Assembly (NCBI RefSeq): GCF_000485595.1
Contig: NW_014578667.1
Location: 16,787 to 39,802, forward strand
Length of the DNA stretch: 23,016 bases
DNA from: Priapulus caudatus
Lineage: Eukaryota > Priapulida > Priapulimorpha > Priapulimorphida > Priapulidae
Direction of reading: 5' to 3'
Shown here: positions 12,082 through 18,530 of the stretch, piece after piece
How the letters are laid out: every line of letters starts with the position of its first letter
Position numbering within the stretch: position 1 is the first letter of the stretch
Program-made: the position numbers and the translations under genes
Notes under the pieces: model-generated
What the model was told of the DNA's origin: nothing
Seen by the model: only the letters and a program-made list of their open reading frames with translations
Database searches by the model: none

Positions 12082-13969
12082 CCACACACACACACACACT
12101 CACACACACACACACACACACCACACACACACCACAAACACACACACGCACACTCACATACACGTGCGCAACATACTCACGCACGTACGCATTCAGAGGC
12201 AGGCACGTACTTAGCACGCACGGACGCATATATATATATATATATAGCGATATTAAACAATGCGGACTCAGTTTGAAGAAATCTCATTAAATGTAAACTC
12301 TAACAATGTAAATTACGTGCGTTTCATATTTCTGTTGCATCGGAATCATCAGTATATGCATAAAAAATTCTTCCTGTTTTTATAGAAAGCCAGTCGCGCG
12401 CAATAACTCGCTGATTAAATAATCAATAATGAAAAAGCAAAGTTGTTAGAAAATTTGCACATTTCACTATCGAAGAATGCCATAGCTTGTCAGCACAATC
12501 ACAGTTAAACAGCGGTAGCTATATGAAAATAGACAAGCGCAAACTTTTCGCATGTAACATTGATTGAATTAATTTATTTAAACAATATTTAGATATTTGT
12601 ATAAGTCGAACATTAATTTAATTAATTATTTAATCTTAACATCTGTTCATATAGAGATCATTGACAAATTGAAGGAGGTATCAGGTAAGCCGTGGAGACC
12701 GGTTGTGGACCCGGCAAGCTGCGAACCGCAGCTCTACGGGCTGATGACGACATGCTGGCATGATGACGTCATGACGCGACCCAGCTTCCCTAGCATACGC
12801 TCTACTCTAAAGCAAACAGCAGGGTATGCAGCGTGCGCTAGTACCTGCGTGCGTGTGCGCGTGTGCGCGTATGTGGGGCGCGCGTGTGCGTACGACGTGA
12901 GTTTGCGCTTGCGTGTGTACGTGCGCATGTATGTATGTGTGCGTGTGTTTACGTTCGTGCGTGTGTACGCGCTCCTGTGTCCGATGAACTTGTCGGGTGA
13001 GCCGCAGGGGTAGTACGAGTTGCGTTCTAAACGACGATCCAATTTCTGCGATTTTTCTGCGATCTACTTTTTACGTTTTTTTTCATCAAGGTTTAATAAG
13101 CACGGGAGTAACCTTATGGATCACCTGCTTAGCAGGATGGAGCAGTACGCTAATAACCTCGAATCCCTCGTTGATGAGAGAACCCGAGCATTTCACGAAG
13201 AGAAACGAAAGTCGGAAGAGCTTCTCTATGAAATCTTACCAAGGTTCATATCACAAATAACTACTACGTTCAGCGTTCGGTATTACTTTTAGTGAGATCT
13301 GCAGTTTTAGTTATCTTTAGTTAGAAGCTTTGCAAACTTTAGTTATCCTAAATACATTTCGTATTAATGACGATTTGTAAATATATGTCAAATAATTACA
13401 AATTCATGTTAACCCTTTCACGCAAATTCTTGCTATCGTGCTGCGAGTATCGCCACTGTGGTAATGTTTTTCCAGGAGCGTTGCTAAGCAGCTGATTGCA
13501 GGGAAGACGGTCGAGCCGGAGACATTTGAAAACGTAACGATCTATTTTAGCGACACCGTTGGTTTCACGGCGCTCTGCTCTGAAAGTTCACCGCTAGAGG
13601 TAAATATAAACTTCGAAATATAGCCAGTCACACAAAAGTCATTGGTAGTGGCTGAACATATGAAACGTGAAATCCTATAATGGAGTCCGTGCTTTTAAAA
13701 CGATACCCGTCGCGTAATGGTCGCAGCACGTACCAAGCGTCATCAATTGTGTGACTCGCTTTTCCGATATATCCGTTTCTGTATATTCATCGTATTTTAC
13801 TTTGTGCCCTGTATGCGCGTACATCTCTCATGCGCGCAATCACTCACGCACGTTTATATATCTGTATCTGTATCTGTACTGTAAGTCGACGCAGTCAAAC
13901 TTGACTATTATGCGACGGGCTATAGCTAGCCAGAGGTGTGACCTAGCTTGGGTAAAGCCAGGTAGTTAG

Positions 13970-14005
<36 letters not shown>

Positions 14006-16565
14006 CTTTGACTATATATTATCATTCCTTCATCATATCATTTACTAAACTGAAACAATTTATTTCAACTAAGAATAAACTTTGCCACCTATTGTAAGAA
14101 ACCGGTTTGTAATGGGGGCTGATGCCCTGGATCTTCTCTGGATCCGCTCTTGCACATGTATAATAAAAATACAATAACTGTATAATAGGGGTCGAATGAA
14201 ATTAGGTTCGCAGATGCATTTCACAACGGTTACGGTTTGTTACAGGTAGTCAACCTGCTGAACGACCTCTACACCTGCTTTGATACCATTGTACTCAATT
14301 ATGACGTGTATAAGGTAAAATAATGACGATCGACATAGCTAGTAGCAAATTTCTTCTTAGAAAGTAACTAGATGCTTTTTCCTCTATTATAATACATACA
14401 TGTTAATGAAATAACCTCGCTGGACGAGTCTGATAATACTAGTAAATGCGCACATTTTAGCGTTTATTATGTGACACCTGTAGTTTTTCTGTTTAATTAT
14501 GTTCCAAGTCTGGTCCTATCCTCCCTCCCTCCTACTCTGCTTTCGTTAAAATTTGACCACTGGCTGCGTTTCACGTAAACTACAACTTTAATTTACTAGA
14601 GCTTATCGGTTAGAATTATCACGCGCGCACATACAAACATACGCATGCACACACGCATGTACGCACTCACGTACAATGGCTTCGCGTAGTTGTGTGTGTA
14701 TGTCAGAATGCACATATAGTCGGTTTAGATGCAAACATCTGCTTATTGCATAAATTTTACAATCGCGGAAAAAATAAAGTCGGACACCGTTCACTGATAT
14801 ATATAATAAACTTATATATAATACAGACAATAATAGTGTAATATATATATATTATATAATTATGTGCTATATAGGCCTATGCGCTGTTTTGTACAGTATC
14901 ACTCAGAAATTTTATTATTTTAACTGCTCAATTAACTCTCTATTACATTTCTCAGATTTTTTTCTCAGTGAAAAAGGCTGTCATGAAGTCCATGCAATAA
15001 AGATTTAATAATATCAGAAATATATAATAGGATTATCTATATATTATACACTCGTGATGATATATAATCTGAAAGCGGAAATAAACATTTAAAATTTGAA
15101 CCTACAAGCGACGATTACCACTTACACAGGTTGAGACGATCGGAGACGCCTACATGGTCGTGTCAGGCCTGCCCATACGTAACGGCATTATGCACGCTCG
15201 CGAGATCTGCAGGATGTCACTATCGCTACTCGACGCCATCAGTCTTTTTCGTATCGAGCACAGACCGCAGCACAGCATAAGACTTCGCATCGGCGTGCAT
15301 TCGAGTTTGCTAATCGAAATTTTTCTCCTATACGTAGAAACGCTTCCCATGTTTTGTAGAAGCCCGGAATTCTTTTTGTACCAAGTTTATTTATACTTGA
15401 GATTTGCGTATAGATTACTGTATTACAGATCGCCACGTGTAGCCCTTCGCTGCCGCTACATGAGAGCGAATATAGGAGCCTATGCGCTCTCTGTAACGTG
15501 AGCAGAGGGTTACACGTGTAGAGCTAACCATGCTACTATTATTATTGCGTGTACTAGAGAATCGTCTTGTTCATAGCGAGATAAATTTGCTCACGGTTTT
15601 CAGGTGGTAGAGTATATTATAGAGAGAGTATATATAATAGAGAGAATATTAAGCTCTACATCCCAATTCGTCTTCGCTATCTCGTTGCGCTCTATTTATT
15701 ATCTTCTTGTGATGTTAACAATCTTAAATTACTTCATATGAATATTTTTGTATTCGCGATTTTAACTGGTATTAGCTTTAAAATAACCAGAAACGCTTTC
15801 ACCAACCAAAGTTTTTCCATTTCCATCACACGTACAGTGTTGTCGAGGGTAAAACGAGGTAAACTTTACCAGCTTAATGATGTCTTGGCTCACAAATAGA
15901 GCACCGGCGTGATGGCACTGTTTGGTTTTTATTCTTGGCTGTTCATATTTGTACGGCAGGTCCATGTGTTAGTGGCGTGGTGGGTCTAAAAATGCCTCGC
16001 TACTGCCTTTTCGGTGATACAGTGAATACAGCCTCCCGCATGGAATCTAACGGAGAAGGTAATTAATCTTTGTATAAATATCAGACACCTGTATATTTTT
16101 AACAAATATACGAGGAGTTTACGTTAGTACGGTCTCTATTATTCACTCCCGGTACGGATGTAAGCGGCTGAATCATCAATGTGAATCAAAGCGAGTGTTC
16201 CGATAGATTACCCTGATGAAAGAGATGCACGCTTTTCCATAACTAGGTCGCGATCCAACAGGGTAATTATGATACGATTAATCAAGCACAGAGTGCTTCC
16301 AACCAGAAACACGTTTAAACTTCAGTCTCGCCCTCTTTCTCTCGCTTTTACAGGATATAAATAAATGAATAAATAAATATATTCATATATATATATATAT
16401 ACCTATAATGAATATATAATAGTGAAACACACGGACATCAATGGATTCATAGCATTCCAATTATAATAGATTATATGGTGTCATATATTTCCTATAATAC
16501 ATAGAATTGAATAGCCAGGAGAAGAGACGCCGCAAACACGCGCACGCACACGCACATTTATGCAT

Positions 16566-16603
<38 letters not shown>

Positions 16604-17077
16604 CCTCCCCCCACACACACACACTAATACATACATACAATGCATACACATCTTTGATGTCTGTGATGATGAAATGTGATATGTGATATGTGCATATATA
16701 TTTATATATATCGCACGAATTGATAATACTTTGCAGCTTTGAAGATACATATTAGTGAGCAGACGAGAGAGTTGCTCGACGCAGTCGGAAACTTCAAATC
16801 GGAGCCCCGTGGAATGGTTCAATTGATGGTAATTTTACAAACACATATACGCGTACGGCAAGTGCATTTTAGTGGACATGCGGTTTTATGGGTAGGCAAT
16901 TTCTCATTATTTAGAGAGTTTATGTTATTTTAGTAGTGTTATATTAGTGAGACTATTGACGTTATTGGAGTTTTAAACTCCCGACAAGAAACATAACAGA
17001 AGCCAAATAACCAAACCTATATAAAATCTCTGCTATTCACAGGCACGCGCACGCATAGGCCCGCGAGAGACGCGCAG

Positions 17078-17171
<94 letters not shown>

Positions 17172-17311
17172 CACACACACAACCCACACCAAACACACTA
17201 CAGCACACACACACACATCACACACACCACACACACACACCACTCCACAACACACATCACACACACACACACACACACTAACACTACACACACACACACA
17301 CCACCACACAC

Positions 17312-17342
<31 letters not shown>

Positions 17343-17344
17343 CA

Positions 17345-17392
<48 letters not shown>

Positions 17393-17613
17393 CACACACA
17401 CGTAGACACAAGCACACTGTAGGCTGGCAAACACGCCACGCTATCTCTCACATGCACTCATGTACTCACTCCTAACACCGCCCCACTTAGAAACATTGTA
17501 CTCTACACTGCGGAGCATGCTATTTTCATTTGCTTGTAGTGGAAAGGAGACAACAGACCACGTATTGGCTTATAGAAGAATCCCAGCCTGAAGCTGACAA
17601 TTGCATATTCTGA
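1..17613 (+). CDS. Receptor-type guanylyl cyclase (natriuretic-peptide-receptor-like), partial gene, at least 20 exons
   Basis: This entry spans the gene; the exons are listed separately. The product is a single-pass plasma-membrane receptor that should convert GTP to cGMP when its ectodomain binds ligand. The joined exons encode, in order, an ANF-receptor-like ectodomain (C-terminal part), a Cys-paired juxtamembrane segment, one transmembrane helix, a kinase-homology domain, a dimerisation helix and a class III nucleotide cyclase domain. Splice phases agree across every junction except the gap between 1326 and 5806, where about 70-80 ectodomain residues are missing, and an ambiguity at the last exon. 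The 5' end, signal peptide and start codon lie outside the window. Catalytic and GTP-selecting residues are present and no in-frame stop interrupts the recognised exons, which argues for a working gene. The layout fits NPR-A/B-type receptors and their invertebrate relatives. I cannot tell which ortholog it is. Confidence 0.93.
415..578 (+). CDS. Exon: ANF-receptor ectodomain, GM.(N/S)GE(Y/F)VFF motif
   Basis: The exon follows a pyrimidine-rich acceptor (ttatgtttttcag) and ends at AAT|GTAAGA. It encodes [20 protein letters not shown] and then a (V)IEL segment. This is the recognisable receptor guanylyl cyclase block usually seen as VR.IML.A...GM.NG(D/E)YVFFNIEL. A NIT sequon follows, then the acidic NCDGKDN linker. 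The exon begins with two bases that complete the codon left by exon 1-73 and ends in phase 0, matching the next exon. It lies in the second lobe of the periplasmic-binding-protein-like ligand domain. Confidence 0.9.
593..760 (+). repeat. CT-rich polypyrimidine microsatellite in intron
   Basis: An almost pure pyrimidine tract on the + strand with (CT)n runs, about 15 bases after a donor site. It makes up the start of the intron 579-1191. The rest of that intron shows no recognisable gene or element. Confidence 0.9.
1192..1326 (+). CDS. Exon: ANF-receptor ectodomain, EAFQALL...VPTN block
   Basis: The exon lies between acceptor tctacgttacag and donor AAA|GTAAGT and is exactly 45 codons, phase 0 at both ends. 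It encodes [20 protein letters not shown] and then [15 protein letters not shown]. This matches the ectodomain segment that follows the WK-GD-ND linker in receptor guanylyl cyclases (A.EA(F/Y)QALL..TLR.P....F...V..R...D(Y/F)). It should be followed by the VN.F..AFYDAVLLYALALNET region, which I cannot find in the next 4.5 kb. Confidence 0.9.
1699..1940 (+). repeat. GAA-rich polypurine tract
   Basis: About 240 bases almost free of pyrimidines, including (GAA)n and a short A run. A Lys/Glu-rich open frame crosses it but is only a consequence of the repeat. Such mirror-like purine tracts can in principle form triplex DNA. Confidence 0.9.
2181..2456 (+). repeat. Second GA/GAA-rich polypurine tract
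   Basis: A degenerate purine-rich stretch rich in GAAGAA and AAGAG units, separated from the first tract by about 240 bases of mixed sequence. No coding signal was found beyond repeat-driven Lys/Arg/Glu runs. Confidence 0.8.
3479..3513 (+). repeat. (CT)n microsatellite
   Basis: About 16 CT units with one TT interruption, ending in CTAG and followed by AT-rich sequence. It resembles a splice acceptor, but no open coding frame follows. Confidence 0.9.
4323..4536 (-). repeat. Diverged array, left arm of a foldback-like inverted repeat
   Basis: At least four degenerate copies of a motif like cacaaaactcaattctgtca, followed by atcctg or atccgg, start near 4323, 4394, 4449 and 4505. The motif is the reverse complement of the 50-bp unit at 5076-5215. 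Copies carry small indels and spacing is about 55-70 bases, so this arm is older or less homogenised than the right arm. Homology was judged by eye. Confidence 0.5.
5076..5215 (+). repeat. 50-bp tandem repeat (about 2.8 copies), right arm of inverted-repeat element
   Basis: Units beginning gacagaattgagttttgtg start at 5076, 5126 and 5176, an exact 50-base period with few differences. Each unit also holds two half-repeats of acaaaattgagttttgtg, which is itself palindromic (cacaaaa ... ttttgtg), so each unit can form a small hairpin. Confidence 0.88.
5268..5420 (+). repeat. Direct repeat pair, about 46 bp, 107 bp apart
   Basis: The segment starting atgctccataaaagta at 5268-5313 recurs at 5375-5420 with about three differences (atgctccataaaagtayaa, then ttggcgtkatttacgttrc). 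It directly follows the inverted-repeat element and may be a fragment of a dispersed repeat family. Confidence 0.85.
5806..5947 (+). CDS. Exon: extracellular juxtamembrane segment with WPGG and CGF...C
   Basis: The acceptor is gtcttttttattcag and the donor ATAG|GTAATC. The exon opens with VVANYYA, the conserved ..F(E/R)VV.NY strand at the end of the ANF-receptor domain. It continues through [17 protein letters not shown] and GDNPIC. The two cysteines of the CGF...C motif form the small juxtamembrane loop typical of natriuretic-peptide-type receptors, which in those receptors is a signalling hinge. It starts in phase 0 and ends in phase 1, which joins exactly to the transmembrane exon. Confidence 0.93.
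5948..6607 (+). other. Intron, no gene seen
   Basis: Intron between the CGF exon and the transmembrane exon. It contains a short run of three related units of about 15 bases (gacgtccttttact-like) near 6405-6446. Otherwise I see nothing in it. Confidence 0.75.
6608..6686 (+). CDS. Exon: transmembrane helix
   Basis: The exon runs from acceptor tttgcag to donor ATACAG|GTATTG. After the phase-1 join it encodes [20 protein letters not shown] and then ITMLIYR. This is one hydrophobic stretch of about 22 residues ending in a basic stop-transfer residue, exactly where receptor guanylyl cyclases cross the membrane. It ends in phase 2. The next exon supplies the last base of the Arg codon and continues with KLRNE, the usual basic cytoplasmic start (Y/F)RK..(L/Y)E. 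Confidence 0.93.
6926..7043 (+). CDS. Exon: cytoplasmic juxtamembrane stretch, W.V.W.DI motif
   Basis: The acceptor is cgtaaacag and the donor ATG|GTAAGT, a strong consensus. The peptide [20 protein letters not shown] leads into ITLQNTRR. The family signature here is RK...E.(E/D)L....W(R/K)V.W.DI, just before the kinase-homology domain. The tail ([12 protein letters not shown]) corresponds to the Ser-rich segment that is phosphorylated in the vertebrate natriuretic receptors. Phosphorylation here is inference only. It ends in phase 0. Confidence 0.92.
7470..7645 (+). repeat. GT-rich imperfect microsatellite with G runs
   Basis: TG repeats are interrupted by GC-rich pieces and runs of eight or nine G. 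The tract ends about 40 bases before the exon at 7686. The Cys/Val-rich and Thr/His-rich frames here are repeat artefacts. The rest of the intron 7044-7685 is AT-rich without recognisable features. Confidence 0.9.
7686..7769 (+). CDS. Exon: start of kinase-homology domain
   Basis: The exon follows a GT-rich intron and the T-tract acceptor aagttttttttttag and ends at AAA|GTGAGT. It is 28 codons, phase 0 at both ends. It encodes [14 protein letters not shown], then FATFAVYK, matching the (Q.)FA..A.YKG strand just before the VAVK lysine in receptor guanylyl cyclases. The usual Gly after YK is Ala across the splice junction. The glycine-rich loop is not recognisable, as expected for this pseudokinase family. 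Confidence 0.9.
8159..8236 (+). CDS. Exon: kinase-homology domain, beta-3 lysine and helix C
   Basis: Acceptor ctttatccttcgcag and donor GAG|GTGCTA bound 26 codons, phase 0 at both ends. The peptide [20 protein letters not shown] then LVELNE aligns with VAVKR......LT...L.ELK. The beta-3 lysine (VVIK) and the helix-C glutamate (VELNE) are present. Joined to the next exon it gives [14 protein letters not shown] with no length difference from the family pattern. That supports this donor over the GTCGAA downstream. Confidence 0.92.
8620..8730 (+). CDS. Exon: kinase-homology domain, LQHDN and YC.KGSL(Q/D) motifs
   Basis: The acceptor is ttctgccctctag and the donor CAG|GTATTT. It is 37 codons, phase 0 at both ends. 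[15 protein letters not shown], then [12 protein letters not shown], are hallmark receptor guanylyl cyclase sequences (LQHDN...F.GAC and ILTEYC.KGSLQDIL). It is more diverged than usual in the middle, where the FIGAC..PP motif is replaced by IVGIVTDEQ. Confidence 0.94.
8731..9218 (+). other. Intron, no gene seen
   Basis: A 488-base AT-rich intron between two kinase-homology exons. I see no repeat or coding signal. The neighbouring introns 7770-8158 (one short GT run at 8042-8056) and 8237-8619 are likewise empty. Confidence 0.75.
9219..9290 (+). CDS. Exon: kinase-homology domain, D.LQN...LDW..K(F/Y)SL segment
   Basis: The acceptor is atctgcgcccaag and the donor GAG|GTAATT. It is 24 codons, phase 0 at both ends. 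It encodes [20 protein letters not shown] then DIVE, equivalent to D(I/V)LENE.I.LDWMF(R/K)YSL..DI(V/A)KGM in the family. The next exon supplies the following GM. The acceptor is only moderately pyrimidine-rich, but both joins restore the exact family spacing. Confidence 0.93.
9291..10363 (+). other. Intron with small direct repeats and palindromes
   Basis: A 1.07-kb intron. A 25-base motif (tatcaggagtg, then ataat and atagatt) occurs near 9898 and again near 9938. Directly after it, taataatag-att-ctattatta is a perfect 9-base-arm palindrome. AT-rich TAATATAATA repeats lie around 10105-10142. A 129-codon open frame at 9529-9918 has no recognisable similarity and lies inside the intron. Confidence 0.7.
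10364..10532 (+). CDS. Exon: kinase-homology domain, HG.LKS.NC and DFG
   Basis: The acceptor is tattttatgtttaag and the donor AGAG|GTGCGG, phase 0 to phase 1. It encodes [28 protein letters not shown], then TDFGLRTLR and VYYRG. In active kinases the catalytic loop is HRD. Here it reads HGH, so the catalytic Asp is missing, the standard pseudokinase feature of receptor guanylyl cyclases. The DFG metal motif is kept. The open frame runs past the donor for about 50 codons, but only splicing at AGAG|GTGCGG gives [13 protein letters not shown]. Confidence 0.95.
10533..11632 (+). other. Intron, no gene seen
   Basis: A 1.1-kb intron between the DFG exon and the APE exon. It contains a short local duplication of cagccat..taggttta near 11198-11240 and TAAGTA-type repeats near 11550-11600. 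No coding signal was recognised. Confidence 0.7.
11633..11785 (+). CDS. Exon: kinase-homology domain C-lobe, LLWTAPELL and GDV(Y/F)SF
   Basis: The exon begins after gcattctcgcag and encodes LLWTAPELL, then a diverged linker, then [18 protein letters not shown] and GPYEML. These are the APE and DV(Y/W)SFGI motifs of the kinase fold in the receptor guanylyl cyclase form. The splice that restores EP(A)EIIDKLK with the next exon uses the donor GCTG|GTCTGT, a weak match to consensus. Phase 1 at both ends. The Gly in DVYSFG is Ala here (SFAI). Confidence 0.93.
11920..12180 (+). repeat. CA-rich microsatellite
   Basis: (CA)n with ACGC and other interruptions, followed by an (AT)n run at 12228-12246. 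It occupies the intron 11786-12654. Thr/His and Cys/Val open frames on both strands here are repeat artefacts. Confidence 0.92.
12655..12823 (+). CDS. Exon: end of kinase-homology domain, CW.D....RP.F
   Basis: The acceptor is ctgttcatatag and the donor CAGG|GTATGC, phase 1 to phase 2. The peptide [18 protein letters not shown] leads to [17 protein letters not shown], then [14 protein letters not shown]. This is the C-terminal helix bundle of the kinase fold, with the CW......RP.F...(I/R) signature shared with Tyr-kinase-like domains. The frame stays open past the donor into GT-rich intron sequence, which is not coding. Confidence 0.94.
12838..12976 (+). repeat. GT/GC imperfect repeat in intron
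   Basis: GTGCGTGTGCGC-type alternating sequence fills most of the 267-base intron between the RP.F exon and the dimerisation-helix exon. Alternating purine-pyrimidine sequence of this kind can adopt Z-DNA. Confidence 0.85.
13091..13243 (+). CDS. Exon: dimerisation (signalling) helix linking pseudokinase to cyclase
   Basis: The acceptor is gttttttttcatcaag and the donor CCAAG|GTTCAT, phase 2 at both ends. It encodes [20 protein letters not shown], then [20 protein letters not shown]. This is one of the most conserved segments of receptor guanylyl cyclases ([15 protein letters not shown]....EEK.K.E.LLY.(I/M)LP). It forms a parallel coiled coil between the two receptor chains. Residues through LPR continue straight into SVAKQL of the next exon. 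Confidence 0.97.
13476..13599 (+). CDS. Exon: cyclase domain start, VTIYFSD metal motif
   Basis: The acceptor is ggtaatgtttttccag and the donor GAG|GTAAAT, phase 2 to phase 0. It encodes [20 protein letters not shown], then [17 protein letters not shown]. The Asp of YFSD is the first metal-coordinating residue of class III cyclases. The residue after it, nearly always Ile (FSDIVGFT), is Thr here. The motif otherwise matches in sequence and spacing. Confidence 0.96.
13973..14004 (+). repeat. (TA)n microsatellite
   Basis: About 15 TA units within intron 13600-14245, which otherwise shows no feature. Confidence 0.92.
14246..14314 (+). CDS. Exon: cyclase domain, [10 protein letters not shown] helix
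   Basis: The acceptor is cggtttgttacag and the donor AAG|GTAAAA. It is 23 codons, phase 0 at both ends. It encodes [20 protein letters not shown], then VYK. The family pattern is VV.LLNDLYT.FD.II...[12 protein letters not shown], completed by the next exon. This helix and strand form part of the dimer interface and lead to the second metal-binding Asp. Confidence 0.96.
14315..15129 (+). other. Intron, no gene seen
   Basis: An 815-base intron with a small ACGC/CACA-rich patch near 14620-14675 and TATA-rich pieces around 14838-14875 and 15020-15065. The palindromic string atataggccta at 14870 also occurs near 3049. Confidence 0.7.
15130..15304 (+). CDS. Exon: cyclase domain, [15 protein letters not shown] and LRIGVH
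   Basis: The acceptor is ccacttacacag. [15 protein letters not shown] carries both the guanine-recognition Glu (VET) and the second metal Asp (GDAY). It is followed by [27 protein letters not shown]. The donor consistent with the next exon is TCGA|GTTTGC, phase 1, with a non-consensus A at the last exon base. Splicing there reads [13 protein letters not shown], where the family almost always has H(T/S)GP(C/V). The frame runs on past the donor for about 59 codons with no family similarity. Confidence 0.94.
15305..15959 (+). other. Intron, no gene seen
   Basis: A 655-base intron after the weak donor at 15304. It holds a short duplicated AGAGAG/TATATAATAG patch at about 15608-15648. The open frame that reads from the previous exon into it loses all family similarity. 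Confidence 0.75.
15960..16058 (+). CDS. Exon: cyclase domain, [25 protein letters not shown]
   Basis: The acceptor is catatttgtacggcag and the donor GAAG|GTAATT, phase 1 at both ends. [20 protein letters not shown] is followed by ASRMESNGE. The Cys in RYCLFGD selects guanine. The Asn of TVNT and the Arg of SRMES are the transition-state residues. All are intact, so GTP specificity and catalysis are expected. The exon was too short to stand out by length and was identified from motif and phase. Confidence 0.96.
16535..16624 (+). repeat. (GCAC)n / CA microsatellite
   Basis: About ten GCAC units at 16563-16602 with CA-rich flanks, in the intron 16059-16736. A TA run at about 16378-16400 lies in the same intron. 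Confidence 0.92.
16737..16828 (+). CDS. Exon: cyclase domain, ALKIH(I/V)S and RG.V
   Basis: The acceptor is gataatactttgcag and the donor ATG|GTAATT, phase 1 to phase 0. It encodes [15 protein letters not shown], then EPRGMVQLM. The family continues (F/Y).(L/F).(P)RG.V.MKGKG...T(Y/F)WL. The exon ends right at the residue aligned with the Met of MKGKG, so the KGKG segment and the final strand must come from the next exon. Confidence 0.93.
17079..17414 (+). repeat. Long (CA)n array upstream of last exon
   Basis: About 46 uninterrupted CA units (17079-17170), then 240 bases of interrupted CA repeat. It ends about 125 bases before the last exon. Confidence 0.95.
17557..17613 (+). CDS. Last exon: TTYWLIEE tail and stop (start uncertain; obvious acceptor at 17539 is out of frame)
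   Basis: The peptide [18 protein letters not shown], then TGA at 17611, carries the conserved closing strand T(Y/F)WL of receptor guanylyl cyclases. Two starts are possible. The acceptor with the better tract, catttgcttgtag (exon from 17540), reads WKGDNR in phase with the previous exon, resembling KGKG, but then shifts out of frame to a stop at 17573-17575. The next AG (gacaacag, exon from 17557) is in phase and gives [11 protein letters not shown], but drops the KGKG-like residues. Either a 1-base indel or an unusual acceptor is implied. The tail itself is convincing; the boundary is not. Confidence 0.65.
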   Translation, partial: TTYWLIEESQPEADNCIF

Positions 17614-17920
17614 TGAATTCTTTCAGATGGTGCAGATATTATAGGGCGACTGCACACTGTGTATATGGTTGTCTTACTCGTCGGTGGGGCAACACGGCCC
17701 GTCTTGATCTATGACATTGCGTGTCCTCTTGGTGTAACCGTGACTCAGTTCACCATATAGTATCGGCGTTTGGTCTTACTGGAATATGCATGGCTAATTA
17801 GCCAATGTACGCTCCTTAAGTGGCTGTATTAACAGCACAATGCAGCCAAACATTATTTTATTGGCTTCCGGCAACATTATGATGCGCCATGTAAACCTAT
17901 TGCTAAGTACCGTTTTAGTT

Positions 17921-18451
17921 AGTGTGTGTTGTGCGTGTGTGTGGTGCTGTGTGCTGTGTGTGTTGTGGTGTGATGTGTAGTGTGTGTTGGTGTGTGTGTG
18001 GCTGTGTGATGCGCTCGTGTGTGTGTGTGTGTGTGAAGAGAGAGAGAGAAGAAGCAGAGACAGGACAGCAGAGCAGAAAAGTATACTTATATATTCAAAA
18101 GCACGTAATAGCAGATTGCGTGTGGCGTGTGTTGTGTGTGTGTGCCTGCTGCTGTGTGTCGTGTGTGCGTGTGTGGTGCGTGTGTGCGTGGTCGTGCGGT
18201 TTGTGTTGTGTGTGTGTGTGTGTCTGTGTGTGTGTGTATGTGGTGTGTGTGTGTGTGTGTATATATATGTGCTGTGTGTGTGTGGTTGTGTGTGTGTGTG
18301 TTGTGGTGTGTGTGGGTGTGGGCGTGGTGTATGTGTGTGCATGTCTATGTGAGACCATGATGTCGTGTTGTGATTTGTGTGTGTATGTGTGTGTATGTGT
18401 TTTGCCTCGTGTGGTTTGTGGGTGTGTTGTCGTGTGTTGTGTGTGGTGGTT

Positions 18452-18501
<50 letters not shown>

Positions 18502-18530
18502 CGTGTGTGCGTGAATGCGTGTGCACTGGT
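17921..18530 (+). repeat. Long (GT)n array downstream of last exon
   Basis: About 600 bases of interrupted GT repeat, with about 20 pure GT units near 18453-18493, a purine patch (AGAGAGAGAGAAG) near 18036-18060 and a non-repeat insert at 18061-18120. It lies about 300 bases after the stop codon, so it may be within the 3' UTR or just beyond it. Candidate poly(A) signals lie beyond it (ATTAAA at 18615, AATAAA at 18692), but nothing fixes the transcript end. Confidence 0.93.

Noticed and set aside
11823-12290. Multiple long frames of Thr-His or Cys-Val repeats
   Set aside because: Microsatellite artefacts.
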